Shown piece after piece: positions 16,779 through 26,751 of a stretch of 64,000 nt of DNA (positions are counted from its first letter, which is position 1; every line of letters starts with the position of its first letter). The stretch spans positions 558,001-622,000 of the forward strand of contig NZ_JACHBX010000002.1 of NCBI RefSeq assembly GCF_014200505.1, given 5' to 3'. Made by a program: the position numbers and the translations under genes. The stretch is from Massilia aurea. GTDB lineage: Bacteria > Pseudomonadota > Gammaproteobacteria > Burkholderiales > Burkholderiaceae_D. The notes below the pieces were generated by a model. It made no database searches, had not been told where the DNA came from, and worked only from the letters and a program-made list of their open reading frames with translations.

Positions 16779-17996
16779 TCAGGCGACCTGCATGAAGCGC
16801 AGCGGTTCGACCTGCCACTTCTCGGCCGACTCGTGACGCACGATGCGGTCACCGCCGCCAAAGCCCAGCGGCCGTGACAGATCGACGGTCTCGGGCTTGA
16901 TGTAACGCTGTTCCCGGGTATGGAAGAACACGTTGACCTTCGGCGTGAGCAGGCTCGTTTCGTGCGGCTCGACCACCACACCCAGACGGCCCGATTCCAG
17001 CAGCACCAGCGTGCCGACCGGGTAGATTCCGACGCAGCGCATGAACTCCTGGACCAGGGCGGGATCGAAGTGGAATTTGCTCCACTCATACAGCTTGCGC
17101 AGCGCTTCGGCCGGTGCCACCCCCTTGTGATAGCAGCGCTCCGACGTGATCGCGTCGTATACGTCGACGATGGCCGCCATCTGCGCCAGTTCGCTGATCG
17201 CGTCCCCGGCCTGGTGGTCCGGATAACCGCTGCCGTCGCGCCGCTCGTGGTGGTGCAGCGTGATGTCGAGCGGTATGGCGCCAATGCCGGGCGTGCGCAG
17301 CAGGATGTCGTGGCCATCGCGCGGATGGCGCTTGACGATGGCAAACTCGGCGTCGGTCAGGCGTCCCACCTTGTTGAGAATCGCATCCGGCACCAGCGCC
17401 TTGCCGGTGTCGTGCAGCAGCCCGCCGATGCCGGCCTGGTAGATGCGCTCGTCATCCAGATTGCGTGAGCGGCAGAATGCCACCAGCAGCGTGCACACAC
17501 TCACCGAATGCAGGAATGTGTAATCGTCCTTGTTCTTGATCTGCAACAGGCCGAGCAAGGCGCCCGCGTTGCGCAGGATCGATTCGGTGATGTTCTGCAC
17601 GACCGGCCCGACCTCGTCGAGGTGGACGGCCTTGCCCAGCCGCGCGTCCTGCATCACCGTGCGCACCACGCCCACCGCTTCGCGCCGCACCGTGGCCGCG
17701 CGCTGCAGCTCCTCGCCAACGGAGAATCGTACCCGACTGGTCGCGGTGGTGGCCAGCGCCGTCACTTCGGCTTCTGTGGCTGCCTGCGCCTGGGCCAGCG
17801 TGGGCGCGTCCACGTCCATGCCGCGGCTGCAATCGATCACGACGCCGTGGATGCGCGCATCGCGGATTTTCTGGATTTCGCTCTCGCAGGACAGCAGGAA
17901 CTGACTGCGCACAAATGGATGCTCCATCCAGCCACAATCGAGATCGTGGATGAACATGCCAACCCTGAGCTGTGACGCATCCACTTTTTTCAACAT
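16779..17996 (-). CDS. HD-GYP domain c-di-GMP phosphodiesterase
   Basis: Predicted to hydrolyse c-di-GMP. The 405-aa protein has an N-terminal DUF3391-like region (MLKKVDASQLRVGMFIHDLD) and an HD-GYP domain with the HD pair H195-D196 (GLLHDTGK), HPRDGH, the HHHERRDGSGYP block (GYP at 257-259) and DVYDAITSER. All the usual metal ligands I can recognise are present. I take ATG 17996 with an AGAGGGG site; an in-frame GTG at 18035 would add 13 residues. It faces the diguanylate cyclase, so making and breaking genes sit beside the pilus operon. Confidence 0.92.
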   Translation of the reverse strand: MLKKVDASQLRVGMFIHDLDCGWMEHPFVRSQFLLSCESEIQKIRDARIHGVVIDCSRGMDVDAPTLAQAQAATEAEVTALATTATSRVRFSVGEELQRAATVRREAVGVVRTVMQDARLGKAVHLDEVGPVVQNITESILRNAGALLGLLQIKNKDDYTFLHSVSVCTLLVAFCRSRNLDDERIYQAGIGGLLHDTGKALVPDAILNKVGRLTDAEFAIVKRHPRDGHDILLRTPGIGAIPLDITLHHHERRDGSGYPDHQAGDAISELAQMAAIVDVYDAITSERCYHKGVAPAEALRKLYEWSKFHFDPALVQEFMRCVGIYPVGTLVLLESGRLGVVVEPHETSLLTPKVNVFFHTREQRYIKPETVDLSRPLGFGGGDRIVRHESAEKWQVEPLRFMQVA

Positions 17997-18048
17997 CTGA
18001 CGTACCCCTCTGGTAACCGGCGCGGGTGTGTCCACGCGCTATGCAGGA

Positions 18049-18057
18049 AGTATACCA
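18049..18057 (-). promoter_or_regulatory. Extended -10 promoter of the HD-GYP gene
   Basis: On the minus strand TGG precedes TATACT (18049-18054), an extended -10 element, about 50 bases before the ATG at 17996. No good -35 is seen at the standard spacing, which an extended -10 can tolerate. Confidence 0.4.
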
Positions 18058-18128
18058 AATGATTGCAATAAATCACTTAATGTTATCTTTAGTAAAACTT
18101 CAAGAAACCGGTTCATTTGTTCACTACT

Positions 18129-18148
18129 TGACGTTAACGTTAACGTCA
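18129..18148. promoter_or_regulatory. Perfect 20-bp palindrome upstream of icmF, LiuR-like
   Basis: TGACGTTAACGTTAACGTCA is a perfect palindrome about 50 bases before the icmF ATG. Its left end overlaps a -35-like TTGACG (18128-18133). The ACGTTAACGT pattern resembles sites of the MerR-family regulator LiuR, which controls branched-chain amino acid and acyl-CoA breakdown in proteobacteria (from memory of the family; inference). Such a target would fit icmF. No matching regulator gene is in the window. Confidence 0.5.
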
Positions 18149-18197
18149 GCTACCGTACCAGCACCCCTCGTCCTCCCGCCTACAAGGACTGCTACCC

Positions 18198-21100
18198 ATG
18201 AACGATACAACCGCCGCCGCCACGCTGGCCGCCCCCGCCCCTGCTACCCCGCAACTGGCCAACAAGGTGCGCTTCGTCACCGCCGCTTCGCTGTTCGACG
18301 GTCACGACGCCTCGATTAACATCATGCGGCGCATCCTGCAATCGAACGGTGCCGAGGTGATCCACCTGGGCCACAACCGCTCGGTCGACGATGTCGTCAC
18401 GGCGGCACTGGCCGAGGACGCGCAGGGCATCGCCATCTCGAGCTACCAGGGCGGCCACGTCGAATACTTCAAGTACATGATCGACCTGCTGCGCGAGCGC
18501 GGCGGCGCGCACATCAAGGTATTCGGCGGCGGTGGCGGCGTGATCGTCGCGCACGAAATCGACGAACTGCACGCGTACGGCGTCACCCGCATCTTCAGTC
18601 CCGAAGACGGCCAGCGCATGGGCCTGGTCGGCATGATCCACGCGATGCTGCAAGCCTGCGATGTCGACCTGTCGCCGTATGCCCCGACCACGCTGGCGGC
18701 GCTGCAGCAGGGCGAGCTGGCCGCGCGCCATCGCCCGCTGGCGCAGCTGATCACGGCGCTGGAAAACGACAAGGTCGACGCCGCGCTGCGCGCGCAGATC
18801 CTCGAACACGCCGCGACGCTGCGCGTGCCGACGCTGGGCATCACCGGCACCGGCGGCGCCGGTAAATCGTCGCTGACCGATGAACTGATCCGCCGCATTC
18901 GCCTCGATCAGGGCGACCGCCTGAACATCGCCGTGATCTCGATCGACCCGTCGCGCCGCAAGTCCGGTGGCGCGCTGCTGGGCGACCGCATCCGCATGAA
19001 TGCGATCAGTCCGTGGAACGGCCAGACGCGCATCTTCATGCGCTCGCTGGCCACGCGCGACGCCGGCTCGGAAATCTCGCAGGCGCTGCCCGACGTGATC
19101 GCCGCCTGCAAGGTGACCGGGTTCGACCTCGTGATCGTCGAGACGTCGGGCATCGGCCAGGGCGACGCCGCCATCGTGCCGCACGTCGACACGTCGATGT
19201 ACGTGATGACGCCGGAATTCGGCGCCGCCTCGCAGCTCGAAAAAATCGACATGCTCGATTTCGCCGACTTCATCGCCATCAACAAGTTCGACCGCAAGGG
19301 CGCGCTCGACGCGCTGCGCGACGTGGCCAAGCAGTACCAGCGCAACCGCGAGTTGTGGAGCCAGAGCCCGGACCAGATGCCGGTGTTCGGCACCCAGGCA
19401 TCGCGCTTCAACGACGATGGCGTAACGGCGCTGTACCACGGCCTGCTGCCAAGGCTGGCGGCGCTCGGCCTGCCGATCGATACGAGCAGCCTGCCCGCGC
19501 CGGCGCTGCGCTACTCGAGCGGCAAGAACGTGATCGTGCCGCCGGCGCGCAGCCGCTACCTGGCCGAGATCGCCGACACCGTGCGCGGCTACCACCGCCA
19601 TGTGGCGCGCCAGGTGAAACTCGCACGCGAGCGCCAGCAACTGGGCGAATCGAAGCGCATGCTGCTGGCCGCCGGCCAGGGCGCTGCCACGGGCGACGCG
19701 CTCGACGGCTTGATGGCCGAACGCGACAACGCGATGGATGGTGAAGCCAAAAACCTCGTGTCGGCCTGGCCTGCGCTGCAGGCCGCGTATGCCGGTGATG
19801 ACTACGTCACGCACGTGCGCGACAAGGAAATCCGCACGCGCCTGGTCACCAAAACCCTGTCGGGCAACCCGATCCGCAAGGTCGCGCTGCCGCGCTTTGA
19901 AGACCACGGCGAAATCCTGCGCTTCCTGATGCTCGAGAACGTGCCGGGCGCGTTCCCGTACACGGCTGGCGTGTTCCCGTTCAAGCGTGAAGGCGAAGAC
20001 CCGACCCGCATGTTCGCGGGCGAAGGCGATGCGTTCCGCACCAACAAACGCTTCAAGCTCGTCTCGACGGGGATGGATGCCAAGCGCCTGTCGACCGCGT
20101 TCGATTCGGTCACGCTGTACGGCGCCGACCCGGCGCTGCGGCCCGATATCTACGGCAAGGTCGGCAACTCGGGCGTGTCGATTGCCACGCTGGACGACAT
20201 GAAGGTGCTGTACGACGGCTTCGACCTGTGCAGCCCGTCGACGTCGGTGTCAATGACGATCAACGGCCCGGCGCCGACCATCCTGGCGATGTTCATGAAT
20301 ACGGCGATCGACCAGCAGATCGACAAGTTCGCGCACGACAACGGCCGCCAGCCCACGCCTGAAGAAAGCGAAAAAATCCGCGCCTGGGTGCTCACCAGCG
20401 TGCGCGGCACCGTGCAGGCCGACATCCTGAAGGAAGACCAGGGCCAGAACACCTGCATCTTCTCGACCGAGTTTTCGCTGAAGGTCATGGGGGACATCCA
20501 GGAATATTTCGTGCGCCACGGCGTGCGCAATTTCTACTCGGTGTCGATCTCGGGTTATCACATTGCCGAAGCGGGCGCCAATCCGATCTCGCAACTGGCC
20601 TTCACGCTGTCGAACGGCTTCACATTCGTCGAAGCCTACCTGGCGCGCGGGATGCACATCGACGACTTCGCGCCGAACCTGTCGTTCTTCTTCTCGAACG
20701 GGATGGACCCGGAATACACGGTGCTCGGGCGCGTCGCACGCCGCCTGTGGGCCGTGGCCATGCGCGAGCGCTACGGCGCCAACGACCGCTCGCAAAAGCT
20801 CAAGTACCACATCCAGACGTCGGGCCGTTCGCTGCACGCGCAAGAGATCGACTTCAACGACATCCGCACCACGCTGCAGGCGCTGATCGCGATCTACGAC
20901 AACTGCAATTCGCTGCACACCAATGCCTACGACGAAGCGATCACCACGCCGACCGATGAATCGGTGCGCCGTGCGCTGGCCATCCAGCTGATCATCAACC
21001 GCGAATGGGGCCTGGCCAAGAACGAGAACCCGAACCAGGGCGCGTTCATCATGGACGAACTGACCGACCTCGTCGAAGAGCAGGTGCTGCAGGAATTCGA

Positions 21101-21503
21101 GCGCATCGCCGAACGCGGCGGCGTGCTGGGCGCGATGGAAACCGGCTACCAGCGCGGCAAGATCCAGGAAGAGTCGATGCTGTACGAGCACCAGAAGCAC
21201 GACGGCACGCTGCCGATCATCGGCGTCAATACCTTCCGCAACCCGAAGGGCTCGGGCGCACCGGCAACCATCGAACTGGCGCGCTCGACCGACGACGAAA
21301 AGCAGTCGCAGCTGCAGCGTCTGGACGCCTTCCACACGCGCCACGCGGACGCCGCGCCAGCCGCCCTGGCCGCGCTGCGCCAGGCCGCGATCGACAACCA
21401 GAACGTGTTCGCGCACTTGATGGACGCCGTGCGCGTGTGCTCGCTGGGGCAGATCACGACGGCGCTGTTTGAAGTGGGTGGGCAGTACCGGCGCAATATG
21501 TAA
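18198..21503 (+). CDS. icmF: Fused isobutyryl-CoA mutase IcmF
   Basis: Adenosylcobalamin-dependent mutase interconverting isobutyryl-CoA and n-butyryl-CoA (some members also use pivalyl/isovaleryl-CoA). The 1101-aa protein has the IcmF order. A B12-binding domain (about 25-160) has the cobalt-ligating H36 in DGHDAS. A MeaI-type G-protein chaperone (about 205-480) has P-loop GTGGAGKSS near residue 216. The acyl-CoA mutase barrel lies at about 560-1090. Length is normal. An AAGGA site lies nine bases upstream of the ATG. It stands alone, with a 20-bp palindrome upstream, and probably serves branched-chain acyl-CoA use. Confidence 0.95.
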   Translation: MNDTTAAATLAAPAPATPQLANKVRFVTAASLFDGHDASINIMRRILQSNGAEVIHLGHNRSVDDVVTAALAEDAQGIAISSYQGGHVEYFKYMIDLLRERGGAHIKVFGGGGGVIVAHEIDELHAYGVTRIFSPEDGQRMGLVGMIHAMLQACDVDLSPYAPTTLAALQQGELAARHRPLAQLITALENDKVDAALRAQILEHAATLRVPTLGITGTGGAGKSSLTDELIRRIRLDQGDRLNIAVISIDPSRRKSGGALLGDRIRMNAISPWNGQTRIFMRSLATRDAGSEISQALPDVIAACKVTGFDLVIVETSGIGQGDAAIVPHVDTSMYVMTPEFGAASQLEKIDMLDFADFIAINKFDRKGALDALRDVAKQYQRNRELWSQSPDQMPVFGTQASRFNDDGVTALYHGLLPRLAALGLPIDTSSLPAPALRYSSGKNVIVPPARSRYLAEIADTVRGYHRHVARQVKLARERQQLGESKRMLLAAGQGAATGDALDGLMAERDNAMDGEAKNLVSAWPALQAAYAGDDYVTHVRDKEIRTRLVTKTLSGNPIRKVALPRFEDHGEILRFLMLENVPGAFPYTAGVFPFKREGEDPTRMFAGEGDAFRTNKRFKLVSTGMDAKRLSTAFDSVTLYGADPALRPDIYGKVGNSGVSIATLDDMKVLYDGFDLCSPSTSVSMTINGPAPTILAMFMNTAIDQQIDKFAHDNGRQPTPEESEKIRAWVLTSVRGTVQADILKEDQGQNTCIFSTEFSLKVMGDIQEYFVRHGVRNFYSVSISGYHIAEAGANPISQLAFTLSNGFTFVEAYLARGMHIDDFAPNLSFFFSNGMDPEYTVLGRVARRLWAVAMRERYGANDRSQKLKYHIQTSGRSLHAQEIDFNDIRTTLQALIAIYDNCNSLHTNAYDEAITTPTDESVRRALAIQLIINREWGLAKNENPNQGAFIMDELTDLVEEQVLQEFERIAERGGVLGAMETGYQRGKIQEESMLYEHQKHDGTLPIIGVNTFRNPKGSGAPATIELARSTDDEKQSQLQRLDAFHTRHADAAPAALAALRQAAIDNQNVFAHLMDAVRVCSLGQITTALFEVGGQYRRNM

Positions 21504-21561
21504 TTGTAATAATGGCGGGGGCAAACAGCCTAGAATGGCTTCGTGAACCACGGAGTCATTC

Positions 21562-21882
21562 ATGCCAATCCGCCCCGCACAACTGGCCGCCCTGATGCGC
21601 GAAGTCGAACAGGAAGACCCGATCGACTTCGCCGACCTCCCCTTTCCCGAAGACGAACTGCGCGACCTCGTCGCCAGCCACCTGTGCGAGATGGCGGCGG
21701 CCATGGAAAACTTCAGCCAGGAAGATCGCCTGATGACGCTGCTTGCCGTCTCGGCCAAGCTGGTGCTGGAAAACCTCGTACTCCACGTACAGTTATTACG
21801 GCGGCATGGCTTGCCCGTGGGTGAACATGTCGATGCCTTGCTACAACGTCTACGGGGCGGTCCCGGTAGCGAGGGCGAGTGA
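21562..21882 (+). CDS. Small hypothetical protein
   Basis: A 106-aa, acidic, mostly helical protein (MPIRPAQLAALMREVEQ, ending LRGGPGSEGE) with no signal peptide or membrane segment. GGAG lies eight bases before the ATG. It is 58 bases after icmF and on the same strand, so co-transcription is possible. I do not recognise a family. The centre (LVASHLCEMAAAMENFS, LLAVSAKLVLENL) could form a helical bundle. Confidence 0.7.
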   Translation: MPIRPAQLAALMREVEQEDPIDFADLPFPEDELRDLVASHLCEMAAAMENFSQEDRLMTLLAVSAKLVLENLVLHVQLLRRHGLPVGEHVDALLQRLRGGPGSEGE

Positions 21883-21982
21883 CAAGGGCTGCGCCCGCCG
21901 CTTCCAGTCTTGGTAACAATTGCTCTCACTTTTTTGCTGTTACCTGTGGCTGGAATTTGCAACAATTGCATCCGTTTGCACG

Positions 21983-22010
21983 TTGGCGACGCTGTTCCTT
22001 CAGGTATTAT
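21983..22010 (+). promoter_or_regulatory. Possible sigma-70 promoter of prsT
   Basis: There is a -35-like TTGGCG (21983-21988), a 16-bp spacer and a -10 TATTAT (22005-22010), about 60 bases before the prsT ATG. No sigma-54 -24/-12 pattern is visible here, in contrast to the PEP-CTERM gene at 26752-27567. Confidence 0.4.
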
Positions 22011-22072
22011 TTGTTGTTGAGGAATTTCGCTATCTGGCGAAACAACGAACTCCATTGCCTGAGGAATCCCAC

Positions 22073-24847
22073 ATGTCGCGCCACGCTACCAAGCTTACTC
22101 TTACCGCCCTGCTGTCCGGCGCCATCCTTGCTGCCGGTCTGTCCGGTTGCAACCGCACCCAGTCGACCGAGACCCTGCTGGCCGAAGCCACTGACTATCA
22201 AAAAAAGGGCGATATCAAGGCGGCGCTGATCCAGTTGAAGAATGCCGTGGCCAACAGCCCGGAAAATGGCGAAGCGCGCATGGCGCTGGGTACCCTGCAA
22301 TTGTCGACTGGCGACGCCGTGTCGGCTGAAAAAGAATTCGGCCGCGCCCGTTCGCTGGGCATCCCGGCAGCGCGCGTGCTGCCGCTGCTCGGCCAGGCGC
22401 TGACGCAGCAAGGCAAGTTCAAGGAAGTGCTCACCGAGATCACGCCCGAAGCGGCGGCCGGTTCGGCCCCACTGCTGAGCCTGCGCGCTGACGCGCTGCT
22501 GGGCAGCGGCAAGCCGGAAGAAGCGCAGCAGGCCTACGCCGCCGCGCTGACGGCCGATGCCAATTCGGGCGAGGCCCTGATGGGCATGGCGCGCATGGCT
22601 GCCGCCAAAGGCGACCGTGAAGCAGCCACGCGTTACGTCGAAGATGCTGTGGCCAAGGATTCGAAGAATCCGGAAGTCTACATGATGCAGGGCTCGATGC
22701 TGCGCATGATGAACAAGCCCGACGAAGCCCTGGCGGCCTATAGCCAGGCGCTCAAGCTCAAGCCGGATCACCGCGGCGCCCACATTGAAAAGGCGTACGT
22801 CGAGATCGCGCGCGGCAAGTTCGATGCGGCCAAGATCGAAGTCGAAGCAGCGGAAAAGAATTCGCCGGGCAGCCTGTTGGTGGTGTACACGCGCGCCCTG
22901 TTCGAGTTCTCGCAAGGTAAATACTCGGCAGCCAAAGACGCGCTGGCCAAGATCCTCAAGATCGCGCCCGATCACCAGCCGAGCATCCTGCTGGCCGGCG
23001 CGTCCGAGCTGAACCTGGGCGGCACCCAGCAGGCCGAGCAGCACCTGCGCAAATACCTGCAAAGCAATCCGGACAACGTCTACGCCCGCAAGCTGCTGGC
23101 CCAGGCGCAACTGCGCAATTCGCAGCCAGCCGATGCCGCCGCGACCTTGGCGCCGGCCCTGAAGGATGCGCCGCAGGATGCGCAACTGCTGGCCCTGGCA
23201 GGCGAGTCGTACATGCAGGTGCGTGACTTCGACAAGGCCAGCAGCTACCTCCAGCAGGCCGCCACACTGGCGCCGCAAGCTGCCGCCGTGCGCACCTCGC
23301 TTGGCCTGTCGCGCCTGGCGCAGGGTGACCAGGCCCGTGGCCTGAGCGAACTCGAAGCGGCCGCCACGCTCGATCCGAAATCGATCCAGGCCACGATGGC
23401 CCTGGTGCAGACCGAGATGGGCATGAAGCGCTACGACCGGGCCGAGGCCGCCGTCGCGTCGCTCGAAAAGCAGCAGCCTGACAGTGCACAGGTGCAGCAG
23501 CTCAAGGGCGCCGTGTACATGGTCCAGGGCAAGAATGCGCCGGCACGCACGGCATTCGAGAAAGCCGTGCAGCTGCAGCCGACGTTCCTGCCGGCTGTCA
23601 CCAATCTGGCACGCCTGGACATGCAGGAGAAAAAGCCGGACGCTGCCAAAGCGCGCTTCACGGCCTTCCTCGAGAAAGACAAGAACAATGCCGACGCCAT
23701 GGCGGCATTGGGTGAGCTGGCGCTGCTGCAGAAGAACACGGCCGAAGCCACCACCTGGTTCGAAAAAGCCAGCACGGCCAATCCGCAGGCAACGGCCCCG
23801 GCACTGAAACTGGGCGCGCATTACCTGCGCACCGACCAGGCACCAAAAGCGCTGACGCTGGCCCGCAAGTTGCAGACCACGAACCCGACCGATGCCGGCG
23901 TGCTCGAAATGCTGGGCCAGTCGCAGGTCGCCACCAAGGATCTGAACGGCGCACTCGATACCTACAGCAAGCTGGCCAATGTGCTGCCAAAATCGGCACC
24001 GGCGCAGATTCGCCTGGCCGAGGTGCAGCGCCTGCTCAAGAACGACAGCGCAGCCGCCGGCCACATCAAGCGCGCGATCGACCTCCAGCCTGATTTCATG
24101 CCTGCGCGCCTGATGCAGGTGGATGCGGCAATGCGCGCCAAGCGCCCGGACGATGCGCTGGCAGCAGCGCGCCAGGCGCAGCAGGTCGCGCCAAAAGCGC
24201 CACTGGGCTTCGTGCTCGAAGGCGACATCCTGATGAGCCAGCAAAAGAGCGCGCCTGCCCTGCAGGCGTATGAAAAGGCCGTGGCGCTGGCGCCGTCGTC
24301 AGAACTGAACGCCAAGGTCGTGCAGGCGATGCAGGCCGGTGGCAAGAGCAAGGAAGCGCTGGAGCGCGCCGAAAAGTGGCTGGCCCAGAACCCGTCTGAT
24401 GCACGCATGGCCATGATGGTCTCCGAGATCAATATGGCGGGCAAGGATTACAAGGCGGCCATCGCCCGTCTGGAATCCGTGCAAAAGACGGCGCCGGATA
24501 ACCCGATGGTGCTGAACAATCTGGCCTGGGCCTACCAGCAGGTGAAGGATCCGCGTGCGCTGCCAACTGCCGAGCAGGCATTCAAGGTTGGCGGCGACAA
24601 TCCGGGCGTGATGGACACGCTGGGCTGGATGCTGGTCGAGCAGGGCAATGTCGCACGCGGCCTGCCACTGCTGCAAAAAGCCAGCACCCAGGCGCCGAAC
24701 GCCATGGAGATTCGTTATCACCTGGCACAGGCGCTGAACAAGAGTGGCGACAAGGCTGGCGCCAAGCGCGAGCTCGACAAGCTGCTGTCAGCGAACACGC
24801 CATTCGCGCAAGCCGATGAGGCACGCGCACTGCTCAAGACGCTGTAA
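22073..24847 (+). CDS. prsT: PEP-CTERM system TPR-repeat lipoprotein PrsT
   Basis: A 924-aa outer-membrane-type lipoprotein of tandem TPR units, the PrsT family (TIGR02917) that accompanies exosortase/PEP-CTERM systems. The signal peptide ends in the lipobox LSGC (about residue 24). The rest is almost entirely TPR helices, for example NPEVYMMQGSMLRMMNKPDEA. ATG 22073 has GAGGA eight bases upstream. Upstream in-frame ATGs lack ribosome sites and would hide the lipobox. It likely scaffolds polysaccharide or protein export. A strong terminator follows. PrsK/PrsR are not adjacent. Confidence 0.92.
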   Translation: MSRHATKLTLTALLSGAILAAGLSGCNRTQSTETLLAEATDYQKKGDIKAALIQLKNAVANSPENGEARMALGTLQLSTGDAVSAEKEFGRARSLGIPAARVLPLLGQALTQQGKFKEVLTEITPEAAAGSAPLLSLRADALLGSGKPEEAQQAYAAALTADANSGEALMGMARMAAAKGDREAATRYVEDAVAKDSKNPEVYMMQGSMLRMMNKPDEALAAYSQALKLKPDHRGAHIEKAYVEIARGKFDAAKIEVEAAEKNSPGSLLVVYTRALFEFSQGKYSAAKDALAKILKIAPDHQPSILLAGASELNLGGTQQAEQHLRKYLQSNPDNVYARKLLAQAQLRNSQPADAAATLAPALKDAPQDAQLLALAGESYMQVRDFDKASSYLQQAATLAPQAAAVRTSLGLSRLAQGDQARGLSELEAAATLDPKSIQATMALVQTEMGMKRYDRAEAAVASLEKQQPDSAQVQQLKGAVYMVQGKNAPARTAFEKAVQLQPTFLPAVTNLARLDMQEKKPDAAKARFTAFLEKDKNNADAMAALGELALLQKNTAEATTWFEKASTANPQATAPALKLGAHYLRTDQAPKALTLARKLQTTNPTDAGVLEMLGQSQVATKDLNGALDTYSKLANVLPKSAPAQIRLAEVQRLLKNDSAAAGHIKRAIDLQPDFMPARLMQVDAAMRAKRPDDALAAARQAQQVAPKAPLGFVLEGDILMSQQKSAPALQAYEKAVALAPSSELNAKVVQAMQAGGKSKEALERAEKWLAQNPSDARMAMMVSEINMAGKDYKAAIARLESVQKTAPDNPMVLNNLAWAYQQVKDPRALPTAEQAFKVGGDNPGVMDTLGWMLVEQGNVARGLPLLQKASTQAPNAMEIRYHLAQALNKSGDKAGAKRELDKLLSANTPFAQADEARALLKTL

Positions 24848-24858
24848 TGTGGCACGCT

Positions 24859-24899
24859 GCCGCCGCACGCCATCGCATGGCTTGCGGCGGCCTTGTTTT
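24859..24899 (+). terminator. Intrinsic terminator after prsT
   Basis: A perfect stem GCCGCCGCA (24859-24867) pairs with TGCGGCGGC (24883-24891). The loop itself contains GCCAT/ATGGC. CTTGTTTT follows. It begins 11 bases after the prsT stop and separates prsT from the acyl-amino-acid synthase island. Confidence 0.8.
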
Positions 24900-25003
24900 A
24901 CCGTTGCATACAGCATCCTGGCGATGATATTTATTCATCCTATCGAACGCTCAATTTATTGATGTCGAGATAAGATGTCATGACATAAATAAGGATGTTT
25001 ATC

Positions 25004-25666
25004 GTGAACGACGATTCATACGGAATCCGGCTTACCGATACTTCGGACGGTCGTAACTCGGCCAGCATGCTGATCAACAGGATGTACGCCTGGCGTGGCT
25101 ATTCCGGAGATCACCAGCCGAGTAACGACCCCAATCGCATCACGCTGACCGCCACCGACAAGGGCGACGTCGTCGGCACCCTCAGTATCGGCATCGATTC
25201 CGAGGTCGGGCTGATGGCCGATGAAGTCTTCGGCGCTGAGCTCGACGCCCACCGCGCCAATGGCGCCCGCCTCTGCGAGTTCACCAAATTTGCGTTCGAT
25301 CCGTCAGTGCGCTCGAAAACCGCGCTGGCCAACGTGTTCCACCTGGCCGTCATCTACGCCCGCGACATGCATGGCTGCACCGACATCATCATCGAGGTCA
25401 ATCCGCGCCACCGCCGTTTCTACGAGCGCATGCTGGGGTTCCGCAAAGAAGGCGAGCTCAAGGTCAATACGCGGGTGGATGCGCCGGCCTACCTGCTGCG
25501 CGTGAACCTCAACTACGTAACCGAGCAGATCAGTATTTTCGGCGGCACCTTTGCCGCCGATGGCGAAACCGAAGAGCGCTCGTTCTACCCATACTTCTTT
25601 TCGCCCCGCGAGGAACGCGGTATCATCAACCGCCTGCTGCGCATGGATGAGTCACATCCGGCGTAA
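25004..25666 (+). CDS. FeeM-like long-chain N-acyl amino acid synthase, copy 1
   Basis: A GNAT-fold enzyme of the FeeM/NasX type, which moves a long acyl chain from acyl carrier protein to an amino acid. The fold is visible in CEFTKFAFDP (beta4 region) and VNPRHRRFYERMLGF (the GNAT C-terminal motif). The start is best at GTG 25004, eight bases after AAGGA. The ATG at 24995 directly abuts that site. A paralogue lies at 28551-29285. Linkage of such synthases to PEP-CTERM/exosortase loci has been reported from environmental DNA work. The acceptor amino acid cannot be told from sequence. Confidence 0.8.
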   Translation: MNDDSYGIRLTDTSDGRNSASMLINRMYAWRGYSGDHQPSNDPNRITLTATDKGDVVGTLSIGIDSEVGLMADEVFGAELDAHRANGARLCEFTKFAFDPSVRSKTALANVFHLAVIYARDMHGCTDIIIEVNPRHRRFYERMLGFRKEGELKVNTRVDAPAYLLRVNLNYVTEQISIFGGTFAADGETEERSFYPYFFSPREERGIINRLLRMDESHPA

Positions 25667-25744
25667 GCGACTGCGCCGCCGGTATGCGCCCTGCTCTTCC
25701 TGCGGCGCCGACCAGCTTGTCCCTACTTTTTCGCAATGTCCCCG

Positions 25745-26623
25745 ATGAGCAATCCGTTCCAGTACGAGCAGGCGTTTTCACGCAATATTGGCTGGGTCAC
25801 GCCCGCCGAACAGCAGCAGTTGCGTGGCAAGCGCATTGCCATTGCGGGCGGCGGTGGCGTCGGTGGCGTGCACCTGCTGACGCTGGCCCGTCTGGGCGTC
25901 ACGCATTTTCATATTGCCGACTTCGACACCTTCGACATCCCCAACTTCAACCGCCAAGTGGGCGCGATGATGTCGACCGTCGGCCAGCCCAAGGCCGACG
26001 TACTGGCGCGCATGGCGCGCGACATCAACCCCGACATCGACATCAAGATCTTTCCCGAAGGCGTCCATGCCGACAATCTTGATGAATTCCTGGCCGGCGT
26101 CGATCTGTACGTCGATGCGCTCGACTTCTTCGCCTTCGATGCGCGCCAGCAGACGTTTGCTGCCTGTGCACGGCTCGGTATCCCGGCCACCACGGCGGCG
26201 CCACTGGGCATGGGCGCTGCCCTGCTCAACTTCATGCCGGGCAAGATGACGTTCGAGGAGTATTTCGGCTGGGGCGATTTGCCGGAGCAGGAAAAGGCGA
26301 TCCGCTTCGTGGTCGGCCTGGCGCCGGCTGGTCTGCACCGCAACTACCTGATGGTGCCTGGTTCGGTGAACTTCGCCGAGCGGCGCGGTCCATCGACCTT
26401 CATGGCTTGCCAGCTGTGCGCCGGCATCATTGCCACCGAATCGCTCAAGATCCTGCTGGGGCGCGGCGACGTGCTGGCGGCGCCATGGGGCATGCAGTTC
26501 GACGCCTACCGCAACAAGCTCAAGCGCACGTGGCGGCCGGGCGGCAACCGGCATCCGATCCAGCGCCTGGCGATTGCCATTGGCCGGCGCCAGTTTGCCC
26601 GCATGGCCGCCGCCGGTCGCTGA
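25745..26623 (+). CDS. ThiF/E1-like adenylyltransferase-fold protein
   Basis: A protein of about 292 aa with the E1/ThiF/MoeB NAD-like fold. It has a glycine-rich loop GGGGVGGVH (about residue 37) and an adenylate-binding segment ADFDTFDIPNFNRQ containing the conserved Asn-Arg pair. Only one CxxC (ACQLC) is obvious, and no clear E1 catalytic cysteine was identified. E1-like enzymes adenylate the C-terminus of a small protein or peptide; no ubiquitin-like or ThiS-like partner is seen nearby. It follows the FeeM-like gene by about 80 bases. ATG 25736 is an alternative start; neither has a good ribosome site. Family well supported, substrate unknown. Confidence 0.8.
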   Translation: MSNPFQYEQAFSRNIGWVTPAEQQQLRGKRIAIAGGGGVGGVHLLTLARLGVTHFHIADFDTFDIPNFNRQVGAMMSTVGQPKADVLARMARDINPDIDIKIFPEGVHADNLDEFLAGVDLYVDALDFFAFDARQQTFAACARLGIPATTAAPLGMGAALLNFMPGKMTFEEYFGWGDLPEQEKAIRFVVGLAPAGLHRNYLMVPGSVNFAERRGPSTFMACQLCAGIIATESLKILLGRGDVLAAPWGMQFDAYRNKLKRTWRPGGNRHPIQRLAIAIGRRQFARMAAAGR

Positions 26624-26674
26624 ACCGTTGGCGCGGCGATTTGCTGGCGCGTCGCGCCGACGAGTCGGGCAACG

Positions 26675-26712
26675 AAAAAAAACCACTGCCGTTACCGGTA
26701 GTGGTTTTTTTC
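26675..26712. terminator. Bidirectional terminator between ThiF-like and PEP-CTERM genes
   Basis: AAAACCACTGCCG pairs with CGGTAGTGGTTTT across a TTAC loop, with one G-U pair. The stem has an A-run on the left and a T-run on the right, so it can end transcription from both convergent genes. Confidence 0.85.
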
Positions 26713-26751
26713 TTGCTTGAGAATCAGGCCTGCGCAGCAGGCCCGTAATTC

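Noticed and set aside
24848-24860. TGGCACG after prsT as a sigma-54 -24 element
   Set aside because: No TTGC at the -12 spacing, and it belongs to the terminator stem region.
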